Assembly (NCBI RefSeq): GCF_009360615.1
Contig: NZ_SPEY01000022.1
Span: forward strand, 1 to 64,000
Reading direction: 5' to 3'
Source of the DNA: Comamonas sp.
GTDB lineage: Bacteria > Pseudomonadota > Gammaproteobacteria > Burkholderiales > Burkholderiaceae_C
Length of the DNA: 64,000 nt
Shown: positions 54,669 to 63,439 of the stretch, piece by piece
How the letters are laid out: every line of letters begins with the position of its first letter
How positions within the stretch are numbered: the first letter of the stretch is position 1
Made by a program: the position numbers and the translations under genes
The notes under the pieces: generated by a model
Databases searched by the model: none
What the model was told of the DNA's origin: nothing
What the model saw: the letters and a program-made list of their open reading frames with translations, nothing else

Positions 54669-55777
54669 CCGATGCTGCCAAGAAAAAAATAGCGGGCACC
54701 GCAGGTGCAGAAAAGGCGAAAGGCCCCAAAGGCTCCAAAGGCCCCAAGTCTGTGACCACCGACATCAGTGATCCCAGCCTGGACTACATCAGCGCCATGC
54801 TGGCCGCTGCCAAGCCCGGTAGCACGCCGACGGCCATCCGCGACCAGGAAGAGGAGGCTCCGGCCCGTGTCTACGCGCCCGAAGAGCAGCGCTGCGGCCT
54901 GATCGCCATTGTCGGCAAGCCCAATGTGGGCAAGTCCACGCTGATGAACGCGCTGGTGGGCCAGAAGATCTCCATCACGTCGCGCAAGGCCCAGACCACG
55001 CGTCACCGTATCACCGGCATCCGTACCAAGGACGAGACCCAGTTCGTCTTTGTGGATACCCCCGGTTTCCAGACCAAGCATTCCACGGCCCTGAACAAGT
55101 CGCTCAACAAGACCGTGATGGGTGCCATTGGCGATGTGGACCTGATCCTGTTCGTGGTGGAGGCGGGCAGCTTCACACTGGCCGATGCCAAGGTGCTGAG
55201 TCTGTTCAAGCCCGGCATTCCCACGCTGCTGATCGCCAACAAGCTGGACACCGTGGGACGCCGCGCCGAGATCGCCCCCTGGCTGCGGGATATGCAGGAG
55301 CGCCATCCTTTTGCCGAGTTCGTGCCCATGTCGGCCAAGAACAAAAAGGATATCGAGCGCATGTATGGCATCTGTGCCAAATACCTGCCGCAGCAGCCCT
55401 GGTTCTACGGTGAAGACGAGCTGACCGACCGCAGCGAGAAGTTCCTGGCTTCCGAGACCCTGCGCGAGAAGCTGTTCCGCTTCACGGGCGACGAGCTGCC
55501 CTATACCTCCACGGTGGTCATCGACAAGTTCGAGGAGGAGCCCAGCCCCAAGTTCGGCCGTTTCATGCGCATTGCCGCCACCATCGTGGTCGAGCGCGAT
55601 GGTCACAAGGCCATGGTGATCGGTCAGGGAGGCGAGCGCCTCAAGCGCATCTCCACCGAAACCCGGCAGGAGCTGGAAAAGCTGCTCAATGCCAAGGTGT
55701 TCCTGGAAGTCTGGGTCAAGGTGAAGTCCGGCTGGGCCGATGACGAGGCCCGGGTCAAATCCTTCGGCTACGAGTAA
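54665..55777 (+). CDS. era: GTPase Era with N-terminal extension
   Basis: 370-residue GTPase needed for 16S rRNA maturation and 30S assembly. G1 is [17 protein letters not shown]3 DTPGFQ, G4 NKLDTV, and the C-terminal KH domain contains [16 protein letters not shown]. coli Era has 301 residues; here about 73 extra residues precede the G domain, with a Lys/Gly-rich [11 protein letters not shown] stretch and an [18 protein letters not shown] segment. The extension may bind RNA or be lineage-specific. ATG 54665 is coupled to rnc. A later start nearer the G domain cannot be excluded but no good one is seen. Confidence 0.95.
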   Translation: MTDAAKKKIAGTAGAEKAKGPKGSKGPKSVTTDISDPSLDYISAMLAAAKPGSTPTAIRDQEEEAPARVYAPEEQRCGLIAIVGKPNVGKSTLMNALVGQKISITSRKAQTTRHRITGIRTKDETQFVFVDTPGFQTKHSTALNKSLNKTVMGAIGDVDLILFVVEAGSFTLADAKVLSLFKPGIPTLLIANKLDTVGRRAEIAPWLRDMQERHPFAEFVPMSAKNKKDIERMYGICAKYLPQQPWFYGEDELTDRSEKFLASETLREKLFRFTGDELPYTSTVVIDKFEEEPSPKFGRFMRIAATIVVERDGHKAMVIGQGGERLKRISTETRQELEKLLNAKVFLEVWVKVKSGWADDEARVKSFGYE

Positions 55778-55779
55778 GT

Positions 55780-55873
55780 GACCCCCACGCACCCTCACTG
55801 CGTGTGGTCGCTGCCCCCCGAGGGGGTCCTGACCTGGCTGGTGCCAGGTTTGGCCTTGGGGCGGCCCGGCGGC
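55780..55873 (+). repeat. GC-rich interspersed repeat in the era-recO gap
   Basis: Contains CTGCCCCCCGAGGGGG and CTTGGGGCGGCCCGGCGGC with an inner hairpin CCTGGC-TGGT-GCCAGG. This type of block is frequent between genes of Comamonadaceae from memory. It fills most of the 169-base era-recO gap. Confidence 0.5.
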
Positions 55874-55946
55874 AAAATCGCCTTCCTCTCGGTTTCGTTG
55901 GGTTTTTGGGCGCAGCCATGCGCCACTGACCAGGCTGGAGTGATTC

Positions 55947-56726
55947 ATGGCTAGCGCCAAACGCGTCGGCGACGAACCTGCTTATATCCTGCACCAGTAC
56001 GACTGGAGCGAATCCAGCCTGATCCTGGAGGTGTTCACGCGCCATCGCGGGCGCGTGGCGCTCGCGGCCAAGGGGGTCAAGCGCCATACCTCCAACTTTC
56101 GCCCGGTGCTGCTGCCGCTGCAGCCGCTCAAGCTCAGCTACACCCTGGGAGCAGAGGGCAATGCCGAAATTCACACCCTGAAGGGGGCGGAATGGGTCGG
56201 TGGTCATGTCATGCCCCAGGGCGATGCGCTGTGGTCCGGCATGTACCTCAACGAGCTGCTGATGCGCTTGCTGGCACGCGATGACCCGTATGCGGCGCTG
56301 TTCGACATCTATGCCGGGGTGGTGCGCGTGCTCGCCGGCCAGCATGGGGGCACCACCGAGGCCATCGAGCCCGTGCTGCGCGCCTTCGAGCTGGTGCTGC
56401 TGCGCGAACTCGGCCATCTGCCCGATCTGCGCCAGGAGAGCGCCACGCTCGGGCAGGTCAACAGTGTTTTGCGCTATACCCTGGTCGCCGACGGAGGCCT
56501 GCGCCAGGCCTCCGGGCACGAGCGCGCTGCGCTGACCGGCCTTCAGTGGCAGGGCATAGAGCTGGCGCTGCAGGCCGAGCAGCCGTTTCCGAGAACCCTG
56601 AACGCGCTGGCCGAGCCCGAAGTGGCCCAGGCCCTGAAGCCGCAATTGCGCCATCTTCTGCAATACCATTGCGGCTCAACCATGCTGCGCACCCGCCAGC
56701 TGATGATGGATCTGCAATCGCTATGA
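55947..56726 (+). CDS. recO: DNA repair protein RecO
   Basis: 259-residue recombination mediator that loads RecA onto SSB-coated single strands with RecR. The N-terminal OB fold starts [20 protein letters not shown] and continues [20 protein letters not shown]; the helical C-terminal half has [14 protein letters not shown]. It follows era after a repeat-filled gap. Its stop overlaps the pdxJ start (ATGA). Confidence 0.94.
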   Translation: MASAKRVGDEPAYILHQYDWSESSLILEVFTRHRGRVALAAKGVKRHTSNFRPVLLPLQPLKLSYTLGAEGNAEIHTLKGAEWVGGHVMPQGDALWSGMYLNELLMRLLARDDPYAALFDIYAGVVRVLAGQHGGTTEAIEPVLRAFELVLLRELGHLPDLRQESATLGQVNSVLRYTLVADGGLRQASGHERAALTGLQWQGIELALQAEQPFPRTLNALAEPEVAQALKPQLRHLLQYHCGSTMLRTRQLMMDLQSL

Positions 56727-57496
56727 ATATCCCTGCCTTCCCACGCACCGCGCTTTCGGTCAATGTCAACAAGGTGGCGCTGCTGCGCAATACCCGCCAT
56801 CTGGGCATTCCCTCCGTGACGCGTGCGGCGCAGATCTGTCTCGAGGCCGGAGCGCAGGGGATCACCATTCACCCGCGTCCCGACGAGCGCCATATCCGCG
56901 CGCAGGATGTCTTTGCGCTGCACGAGCTGCTCACGAACTGGCCCAGTGCCGAATTCAATATCGAGGGCAATCCCACGCAGAATCTGATGGATTTCATCCG
57001 TCAGACGCGCCCGCATCAGGCGACTTTCGTGCCGGACAGCGAAGACCAGTTCACCAGCGACCATGGCTGGAGCTTTCCCCAGGATGCCGAACGTCTCAGG
57101 CCATTGATTGCCGAATGCAAGGCCCTGGGGGTGCGCGTGAGCCTGTTCATGGACCCCATTCCCGAACAGATGGCGGCCGCCAGGGCAGTCGGTGCCGACC
57201 GCGTGGAGCTTTACACCGAGCCTTTTGCCGCCCACTGGGGCAAAGCCGGGCAGGAGCAGCAGCTGCAGGCCTATGCCAGGGCTGCCCAGGCCGCGCTGGA
57301 TGTGGGCCTGGGCATCAATGCCGGGCATGACCTGAATCGCGACAATCTGGCGGCCTTCGTGGCCCGGGTGCCCGGCCTGGCCGAAGTCTCCATCGGCCAT
57401 GCACTGATCGCCGATGCCCTGGAGCTGGGCTATGCCGAGACCGTCAAGGCCTACCAGGCCTGCATCGATGCCGGCATGGTGCAGAAGAATTCCTGA
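56723..57496 (+). CDS. pdxJ: Pyridoxine 5'-phosphate synthase
   Basis: 257-residue TIM-barrel enzyme of the DXP-dependent PLP pathway, condensing 1-deoxyxylulose 5-phosphate with 3-hydroxy-1-aminoacetone phosphate. Signature pieces: [38 protein letters not shown] and [12 protein letters not shown]. It is coupled to recO, and pdxJ-acpS downstream is the order in E. coli too. Confidence 0.97.
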   Translation: MNIPAFPRTALSVNVNKVALLRNTRHLGIPSVTRAAQICLEAGAQGITIHPRPDERHIRAQDVFALHELLTNWPSAEFNIEGNPTQNLMDFIRQTRPHQATFVPDSEDQFTSDHGWSFPQDAERLRPLIAECKALGVRVSLFMDPIPEQMAAARAVGADRVELYTEPFAAHWGKAGQEQQLQAYARAAQAALDVGLGINAGHDLNRDNLAAFVARVPGLAEVSIGHALIADALELGYAETVKAYQACIDAGMVQKNS

Positions 57497-57545
57497 AAAG
57501 ATAGCGGCTGGTGCTTGATGGAAAAGCGTTTGAGGCCTTTTTCTC
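57493..57545 (+). repeat. Dispersed Comamonadaceae-type intergenic repeat
   Basis: GAAAAGATAGCGGCTGGTGC then a TTGATGG core and GAGGCCTTTTTC. It overlaps the end of pdxJ and fills the gap to acpS. Confidence 0.6.
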
Positions 57546-57561
57546 TCTAAAGGAGTCATGG

Positions 57562-57963
57562 ATGATTTACGGCATCGGCACTGATATCTGCGATGTGCGC
57601 CGCATTCGCGCAAGCCTGGAAAAGCATGGCGAGCGTTTTGCCCGCAAGGTTCTGGCCGATGGCGAACTGGCGACCTGGAGGGCGCGCAGCGCGCGCTGGC
57701 CCGAGCGCGGCATCCGCTATATGGCCACGCGCTTTTCGGCCAAGGAGGCCTTCAGCAAGGCCGTGGGAATGGGCATGGTCATGCCCATGACCTGGCGCCA
57801 TTGCGAAGTCATCAAGCTGCCCAGCGGCCAGCCTGCCATTCGCCTGCATGGCGAACTCAGGGAGTGGTTCGAGAAAAACCATCTTACGGCGCACCTGTCC
57901 GTGACGGACGAATCCGACTACGCCGCCAGCTTCTGCGTGGTCGAAAAAATGTCTCTCCCCTGA
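57562..57963 (+). CDS. acpS: Holo-ACP synthase
   Basis: 133-residue 4'-phosphopantetheinyl transferase that activates ACP using CoA. The metal/CoA motifs are [13 protein letters not shown] and [19 protein letters not shown] 57562 has AGGAG upstream. It lies in the pdxJ-acpS-nagZ run and modifies the acpP product encoded about 12 kb upstream. Confidence 0.96.
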   Translation: MIYGIGTDICDVRRIRASLEKHGERFARKVLADGELATWRARSARWPERGIRYMATRFSAKEAFSKAVGMGMVMPMTWRHCEVIKLPSGQPAIRLHGELREWFEKNHLTAHLSVTDESDYAASFCVVEKMSLP

Positions 57964-58040
57964 GCCGCTTTGCGGCGCTCCCCCGGGGACAGCCGCCCTG
58001 GCTGCGGGGCGCCCCTGGCGGGAGACCTCCGGCCCGGGTC
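57958..58040 (+). repeat. GC-rich interspersed block in the acpS-nagZ gap
   Basis: GCGCTCCCCCGGGGACAGCC and GCGGGGCGCCCCTGGCGGGA occupy the 114-base gap. Similar in style to the era-recO block but not the same sequence. Confidence 0.4.
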
Positions 58041-58077
58041 GGGGATGCCTTCAAGTTCATTTTTTTCGGAAGTATTC

Positions 58078-59172
58078 ATGAGCATGCACGCCCCTCTCAT
58101 CATCGATATCGCAGGCACATCGCTGACCGATGTGGACCGCGCGCGCCTTTCCCATCCGCTGGTGGGCGGCATCATTCTCTTCAAGCGCAACTGGGAAGAC
58201 CGCAGTGCACTGGTCCAGTTGTGTGCCGATATCAAGGCCGTCAAGCCCGACCTGCTGATCAGTGTGGACCACGAGGGCGGCCGCGTGCAGCGCTTTCGCA
58301 CCGATGGCTTCACGCACATCCCGCCCATGCGCGCCTTTGGTGAGATGTGGATGGATGATGGCGGCAAGGGCCGGAAATACCGCGAAGGCAGTGGCGCCAT
58401 GCGGGCCATGAACGCTGCCACGGCCGCCGGCTATGTACTGGGTACTGAGCTGCGCGCCTGCGGTGTGGATTTCAGCTTCACGCCCGTGCTGGATCTGGAC
58501 TACGGCGAATCCTCGGTCATCGGTGACCGCAGCTTTCACCGCGACCCGCGCGTGGTGGCCACGCTGGCCAGGAGCCTGATGCAGGGTCTGCTGCAGGCCG
58601 GCATGGGCAATTGCGGCAAGCATTTTCCCGGCCATGGCTTTGTGAAAGCCGATTCGCATGTGGACATTCCCGTCGACAAGCGCAGTCTGACGGCCATTCT
58701 CGACGAAGACGCCGCGCCCTATCCCTGGCTCTCCAGCGTGCTGACCGCCGTCATGCCCGCCCATGTGATCTATCCCAAGGTGGACAAGCGCCCGGCAGGC
58801 TTCAGCGAGAAATGGCTCAAGGACATCCTGCGTGCCCGTCTGCGCTATGACGGAGCCATCTTCAGCGACGACCTGAGCATGGAGGGCGCGCGTCGCATCG
58901 ACGGCGAACTCATCAGCTATACAGATGCCGCGTTGACCGCCCTGAATGCGGGCTGCGACATGGTGCTGCTGTGCAACCAGAGCCTGGGTCTGGGGGAACA
59001 TGTGGACGAGTTGCTGGACGGCATGGATGCCGCGCTGCGCGAGGGCCGCTGGGTACCCGATATCGACTCCGAGTCGCGCCGTGTCTCGCTGCTGCCCGAC
59101 ACCGAACCCCAGACCTGGGACGATCTGATGCGCCAGCCTGCCTATCTGCAGGCGCTGGATCTGTTGCCCTAG
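58078..59172 (+). CDS. nagZ: Beta-N-acetylglucosaminidase NagZ (peptidoglycan recycling)
   Basis: 364-residue cytoplasmic family 3 glycosidase that removes GlcNAc from anhydro-muropeptides. It carries the NagZ-specific KHFPGHGFVKADSHVD loop with the Asp-His acid/base pair, and the nucleophile Asp in FSDDLSMEGA. Early motifs are SVDHEGGRVQRFR and GVDFSFTPVLDLDYG. It ends the lepA-to-nagZ run and has its own terminator. NagZ products also influence beta-lactamase induction where ampR/ampC exist. Confidence 0.95.
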   Translation: MSMHAPLIIDIAGTSLTDVDRARLSHPLVGGIILFKRNWEDRSALVQLCADIKAVKPDLLISVDHEGGRVQRFRTDGFTHIPPMRAFGEMWMDDGGKGRKYREGSGAMRAMNAATAAGYVLGTELRACGVDFSFTPVLDLDYGESSVIGDRSFHRDPRVVATLARSLMQGLLQAGMGNCGKHFPGHGFVKADSHVDIPVDKRSLTAILDEDAAPYPWLSSVLTAVMPAHVIYPKVDKRPAGFSEKWLKDILRARLRYDGAIFSDDLSMEGARRIDGELISYTDAALTALNAGCDMVLLCNQSLGLGEHVDELLDGMDAALREGRWVPDIDSESRRVSLLPDTEPQTWDDLMRQPAYLQALDLLP

Positions 59173-59194
59173 GCGGCACTGGGCCGACCCTGCC

Positions 59195-59230
59195 ATCCGC
59201 TGCCTTTGACGCAAGGGCAGCGGATTTTTT
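59195..59230 (+). terminator. Intrinsic terminator of nagZ
   Basis: Perfect 10-base stem ATCCGCTGCC / GGCAGCGGAT with an 11-base loop followed by six T, 22 bases after the stop. Confidence 0.9.
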
Positions 59231-59363
59231 ATGCCTTTCGAAGGTCCGGCAGGGCGGCTGCCGGCATTTAAGTCTGGCCTCAGTTAAGCGGCTTAGGGTG
59301 AGTTCAGGAGCCTGGCAGCGGCATCGCCGCAGCGCCTTTGTTCATGAACCACCGAGAGCCTGC

Positions 59364-61145
59364 ATGAATTCAAAGAACCCGGGACTGGAGTCCCGCCAAC
59401 ACCGGTCGGGCGTGCTGCGCCAGGCCTTTTCGCTGACCCGACCCTATTTCCAGTCCGAGGAGAAATGGAAGGCCTGGGGGCTGCTGGCCGCCATCGTGGG
59501 CCTCAATCTCGCTGCGGTGTTCATGCTGGTGCAGATCAACGAATGGAACCGGGTGTTCTATGACGCATTGCAGAACAAGCAGGCCGAGGTGTTCTGGCAG
59601 CAGCTATGGCGCTTTCTCTGGCTGGCCCTGGTGTACATCGTCATCGCGGTCTACAAGTTCTATCTGACGCAGTTGCTGCAACTCAACTGGCGACGCTGGC
59701 TCACCGAGCACATGTTGCAGCGCTGGCTGTCGGCCAAGGCGTTCTACCGGCTGGAGCTGGGGCGCTACGGCGTGGACGGCGACGGCAAAGCCCCCGACAA
59801 CCCCGACCAGCGGATTCAGGAGGATCTGAATCTCTTCACCACCTATACCGTGTCACTGTCGATGGGGCTGCTGAATGCGGCGGTCACCTTCGCGAGTTTT
59901 GTCGGCATACTGTGGAGCCTGAGTTCCGTCGTCGATATCGGCCTGCCGGCCCTCTTCGGCGGCGGTCAGCTGCAGGTTTCCGGCTTCATGGTCTGGATGG
60001 CGGTGCTGTATTGTCTGGTCGGCAGTGCGATCACCTTCTGGATCGGCAAACCCCAGGTCTGGCTCAATAGTCGCCAGCAACAGCTGGAGGCCAACTTCCG
60101 GCATCACATGATCCGCGTGCGCGAGCACGCCGAAGCCATCGCCCTGGACGGTGGCGAGCGCGTCGAGGGCACGCAGATCGGCCTGCGTTTTGGCGATGTC
60201 CTTGGCAACTCCCTGAACCTGATCAGGAAGCAGAAGAGTCTGGGCTGGTTCACCAACTTCTTTGGTCAGGCCGCCGTGGTCTTTCCCTTCATCATCGCCG
60301 CACCGCGTTTTTTCAGCGGCGCCATACAGCTGGGCCAGCTCATGCAGATAGGCTCCGCCTTCAATCAGGTGCAGGAGTCGCTGAGCTGGATCGTCAACAA
60401 CTACTCCGATATCGCGGCCTGGCGGGCCACGACTCTGCGTCTGGGCGGCTTTGACGAGAGTCTGCGCGAGCAGGAGGCGCATCCGGGCGGCGTGCAGCTT
60501 GCCGCGTCGCAGCAGTTGCAGACCCGTGCTCTCGATGTATCCCTGCCTGCAGGCAGTCCCATCGTGCAGGACGCCGGTCTGCTGGTGCGCCCGGGTCAGA
60601 GGCTGCTGATCAGCGGACCTTCGGGCAGCGGCAAGTCCACCTTGCTGCGGGCTTTGGCGGGTATCTGGCCCTATGCGAAAGGGCTGGTGGAGCGTCCTCG
60701 GGACGCAATGTTCATTCCTCAGCGTCCCTACTTTCCCGATGGCCGCCTGCGCGACGCCCTGGCCTACCCGGAGCCGGCGGCAAGCTACAGCGACGCTGAG
60801 CTCAAGCGTGCCCTGCGCGAAGCGCAGCTGCCTCAGCTGCAGGAGCGGCTGGACAGCCAGGCGGCCTGGAACAGCAGCCTGTCGGGGGGCGAACAGCAGC
60901 GGTTGTCCGTGGCGCGGGTCCTGCTCAAGCGACCGGCCTGGGTGTTTGCGGACGAGGCCACGAGCGCGCTGGACCATGCCGCCGAAGCCCAGGTCTACAG
61001 CCGGTTGGTGCAACTGGTGCAGAGCAAAGGCGGGGCATTGGTTTCGGTGGCGCACCGCGACAGCGTGACGGAGTTCCACACGGCCCGCTGGCTGCTTCAG
61101 CCGCAGCAAGGGGTCCGGGAAGACGAGCTGCCCGGCAGCCGCTGA
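59364..61145 (+). CDS. ABC transporter with fused membrane and ATPase domains (YddA/SbmA-BacA type)
   Basis: 593-residue half-transporter. The N-terminal SbmA/BacA-like membrane domain (about 1-370) contains NEWNRVFYDALQNKQAEVFW and NPDQRIQEDLNLF, hallmarks of the family. The ATPase has Walker A SGPSGSGKSTLLRALAG, signature LSGGEQQRLSVARVLL and Walker B WVFADEATSALDHA. Relatives include E. coli YddA, mycobacterial Rv1819c (cobalamin and hydrophilic compound import) and peroxisomal ABCD proteins. The substrate is unknown; peptides, cobalamin or fatty acyl compounds are options. It stands alone. Confidence 0.92.
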   Translation: MNSKNPGLESRQHRSGVLRQAFSLTRPYFQSEEKWKAWGLLAAIVGLNLAAVFMLVQINEWNRVFYDALQNKQAEVFWQQLWRFLWLALVYIVIAVYKFYLTQLLQLNWRRWLTEHMLQRWLSAKAFYRLELGRYGVDGDGKAPDNPDQRIQEDLNLFTTYTVSLSMGLLNAAVTFASFVGILWSLSSVVDIGLPALFGGGQLQVSGFMVWMAVLYCLVGSAITFWIGKPQVWLNSRQQQLEANFRHHMIRVREHAEAIALDGGERVEGTQIGLRFGDVLGNSLNLIRKQKSLGWFTNFFGQAAVVFPFIIAAPRFFSGAIQLGQLMQIGSAFNQVQESLSWIVNNYSDIAAWRATTLRLGGFDESLREQEAHPGGVQLAASQQLQTRALDVSLPAGSPIVQDAGLLVRPGQRLLISGPSGSGKSTLLRALAGIWPYAKGLVERPRDAMFIPQRPYFPDGRLRDALAYPEPAASYSDAELKRALREAQLPQLQERLDSQAAWNSSLSGGEQQRLSVARVLLKRPAWVFADEATSALDHAAEAQVYSRLVQLVQSKGGALVSVAHRDSVTEFHTARWLLQPQQGVREDELPGSR

Positions 61146-61257
61146 AGCAGGCGGGTTCCGGGACAGGCAGTCTCAACCGCAGAGCAGGCCCGGAAGGCTT
61201 TGGCGGCGACTTTCTCGTGGGATGATGTGCACTCGAGAATCTCTGGAGAGCGAACCC

Positions 61258-62313
61258 ATGCGCGTTGGTGTGCTGACCGGTGGCGGCGATTGCCCCGGCC
61301 TCAATGCGGTGATCCGTGCGGTCACCAAGTCCCTGATCAACCATGGCCAGTGCGAGGTACTGGGCATTGCCGACGGCTTTGAAGGGCTGATGGATGCGAG
61401 CCCGCGCGTCAGAGCGCTGAGCTGGGACGAGGTCAGCGGCATTCTGCATATCGGCGGCACGATCCTGGGCACCAGCAACAGCGCCAATCCATTGCGCGAT
61501 GCGGCCACGCTTGCCCAGGTGGGGCGCAATGTCAAGGCGCTGGCACTGGATGTGGTGGTCGCCATCGGCGGCGACGGCACCATGAGTCTGGCCCATGGCC
61601 TGGCGCAGGTGGGACTGCAATGCGTGGGCGTGCCCAAGACCATCGATAACGACATTGCCAACTGCGAGCGCAGCTTCGGCTTCGATACCGCCGTGGCCAC
61701 GGTGACCGAAAGCCTGCGCCGCATCGAGAGTACGGCCATGAGCCACCATCGGGTGATGATCGTGGAGACCATGGGTCGCCACGCGGGCTGGCTGGCGCTG
61801 GAGTCCGGCATCGCCGGTGCTGCCGACATCATTTTGCTGCCCGAGATCGATTACGACCTGCAGTCCATCATCAAGGTCTGTCAGGAGCGCGAGCGGCGTC
61901 AGCGCTACACCATCATCTGCATCGGCGAGGGGGCCAAGGAAAGCGGCCAGAGCCTGACGGTGCGCGAGCGGATTGCGCACAGTCCCGACCCCGTGCGTCT
62001 GGGCGGCGTCGGCCATGTGCTGCGCGAGCGCCTGCAACCCCATCTCCAGAGCGAGGTGCGCACCACGGTGCTGGGGCATGTGCAGCGCGGCGGCGATCCG
62101 ACCCCGTTTGACCGGGTGCTGGCCACGCAGTTCGGCCACCATGCGGCGCAGCTGGTGCTGGGCGGTCAGCTGGGCCATATGGTCACGCTGCAGAACGGCC
62201 GCATCGGCAGTGTGGCGATTGCCGATGTGGCCAATACCCAGCGCACCGTGCCGCTGGACAGCCCGCTGCTGACCATGGCGCGCGATATCGGAATTTGCTT
62301 CGGCGAGGCCTGA
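61258..62313 (+). CDS. pfkA: 6-phosphofructokinase, group III type
   Basis: 351-residue phosphofructokinase. Motifs are LTGGGDCPGLNAVIRA, IGGDGTMSLAHGLA, PKTIDNDIA (catalytic Asp) and ETMGRHAGWLAL. At the phosphoryl-donor positions it has Gly in GGDGT, as in ATP-dependent enzymes, and Lys in PKTID, as in PPi-dependent enzymes; this Gly/Lys pair is known from actinobacterial ATP-PFKs. It probably uses ATP, but PPi should be tested. It is a single gene with GGAGAG upstream. Many Comamonas strains do not grow on sugars, so its role is not obvious. Confidence 0.92.
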   Translation: MRVGVLTGGGDCPGLNAVIRAVTKSLINHGQCEVLGIADGFEGLMDASPRVRALSWDEVSGILHIGGTILGTSNSANPLRDAATLAQVGRNVKALALDVVVAIGGDGTMSLAHGLAQVGLQCVGVPKTIDNDIANCERSFGFDTAVATVTESLRRIESTAMSHHRVMIVETMGRHAGWLALESGIAGAADIILLPEIDYDLQSIIKVCQERERRQRYTIICIGEGAKESGQSLTVRERIAHSPDPVRLGGVGHVLRERLQPHLQSEVRTTVLGHVQRGGDPTPFDRVLATQFGHHAAQLVLGGQLGHMVTLQNGRIGSVAIADVANTQRTVPLDSPLLTMARDIGICFGEA

Positions 62314-62367
62314 GCTGCGCTAAGGTGTGAACCTGCGCGCACTTTCGGCGCGCCGGAGAAATTCAGC

Positions 62368-62838
62368 ATGGACCGACATGAAGAAGCCGTGATGCAGCTG
62401 CTCACGGCCAACGGTGAGACTTTTGTGGCCCCCAAGTATGAGGTGGCCGATGGCTGGCAATGTCCGGCTTTCGTGGCATTGCGCCCGGCTCGTCGCCAGG
62501 TCTATGTGGTCGAGGTATCGGCTTCCGGCTATCCGCTGGCGCTGGTCAACCGTCTCAACGAGCGGGTCGAGAAATGGTATGCCCCGCTGCTGTCGCAGCT
62601 GCACGGCCTGGGCATCACGCAGCCTGACTGGGAGGTTGCCTGCCTGGTGTTTGTGCGCAGCGACCAGATCGACTGGCTCAAGGAACGCGTCAAGGACCTG
62701 AGCGGCGTGCATGTGCTGAGCCTGGAGCAGGCCAGCAGCCCCTGGGTCTGGGACGACGGGGTCTGGACGTCCGAGATGCGTTTCGATGCGGGAAGCATCC
62801 CGCAGCGTGGCGGCAAGGCGGTCGGTCTGACGCACTGA
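62368..62838 (+). CDS. Conserved-looking protein of unknown function
   Basis: 156-residue soluble protein I do not recognise. It has no signal peptide or membrane segment. A central VYVVEVSASGYPLALVNRL is followed by helical, acidic/basic stretches and a Trp-rich SSPWVWDDGVWTSE near the end. The VVEVS pattern with preceding charged residues faintly recalls PD-(D/E)xK nuclease folds, but the catalytic set is not clear. It is 54 bases after the phosphofructokinase gene and could be co-transcribed. Confidence 0.7.
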   Translation: MDRHEEAVMQLLTANGETFVAPKYEVADGWQCPAFVALRPARRQVYVVEVSASGYPLALVNRLNERVEKWYAPLLSQLHGLGITQPDWEVACLVFVRSDQIDWLKERVKDLSGVHVLSLEQASSPWVWDDGVWTSEMRFDAGSIPQRGGKAVGLTH

Positions 62839-62844
62839 TACCCA

Positions 62845-62908
62845 TAAAAAAACTCCATGATATTGGCCTCAATCCCTTTGTCTTGAAGCGATTAAAGCTA
62901 TCTATTTG
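62845..62908 (-). repeat. Dispersed Comamonadaceae-type intergenic repeat (reverse orientation)
   Basis: Read on the minus strand: AAATAGATAGCTTTAATCGC then a core with TTGAGGCC and a terminal T run; similar layout to the copy at 57493-57545. Confidence 0.5.
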
Positions 62909-62953
62909 GTAGAGATGCTGGCCCATGAACACCACTCACTTGCAGGTAGGCAG

Positions 62954-63307
62954 ATGACTTCTTTCCGAATTCTGATTGCGGCGGCTTTGAGCGCCTGCGC
63001 CGCTGCCGCCCAGGCTGCAGACTGGCAGATCTGCGATCTCAAGGTGCAGGTGCGAGAAAAGCAAAGCGGTGGCCGCGCGCTGCAGACCCGCGTGCTCGAA
63101 GCCCAAGCCAGGGGCGACGCCGAATGTCCGCAGCCGGGCACGGCGCTGAGCTTCAGGCCCGAAGCGGCGGACTACCAAAGCGAGCTGCCGCGCCGGCAGT
63201 GGCCCGGCCCGGGTGCTGCCGTGACGGTACGCTACCGCTATCTGGACGGGCAATGCAAGCATCGCGGCGCCTGCCGCATCGAGCATTACTCGCCGATGCC
63301 GCACTGA
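62954..63307 (+). CDS. Small secreted protein with four cysteines, unknown function
   Basis: 117-residue protein with a signal peptide (FRILIAAALSACAAAAQA, cleavage before ADWQ). The mature part has four Cys (WQICDL, DAECPQ, GQCKHRGACR), enough for two disulfides, and a beta-rich look (VTVRYRYLDG). ATG 62954 has AGGTAGG upstream. It is probably periplasmic. No motif assigns a function. Confidence 0.72.
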   Translation: MTSFRILIAAALSACAAAAQAADWQICDLKVQVREKQSGGRALQTRVLEAQARGDAECPQPGTALSFRPEAADYQSELPRRQWPGPGAAVTVRYRYLDGQCKHRGACRIEHYSPMPH

Positions 63308-63439
63308 TTCTGCAATCAATCCCGCCATGTGCTTCGACGCTCGGCGCTGAAAGCGGCCGGATTGCCAGGCTGCAGCCCGGCGAGGCCTGGCTGCTCGCCT
63401 ATGATCGGGGGCTTGGCCCCATATACGCAGGATGCAAAC

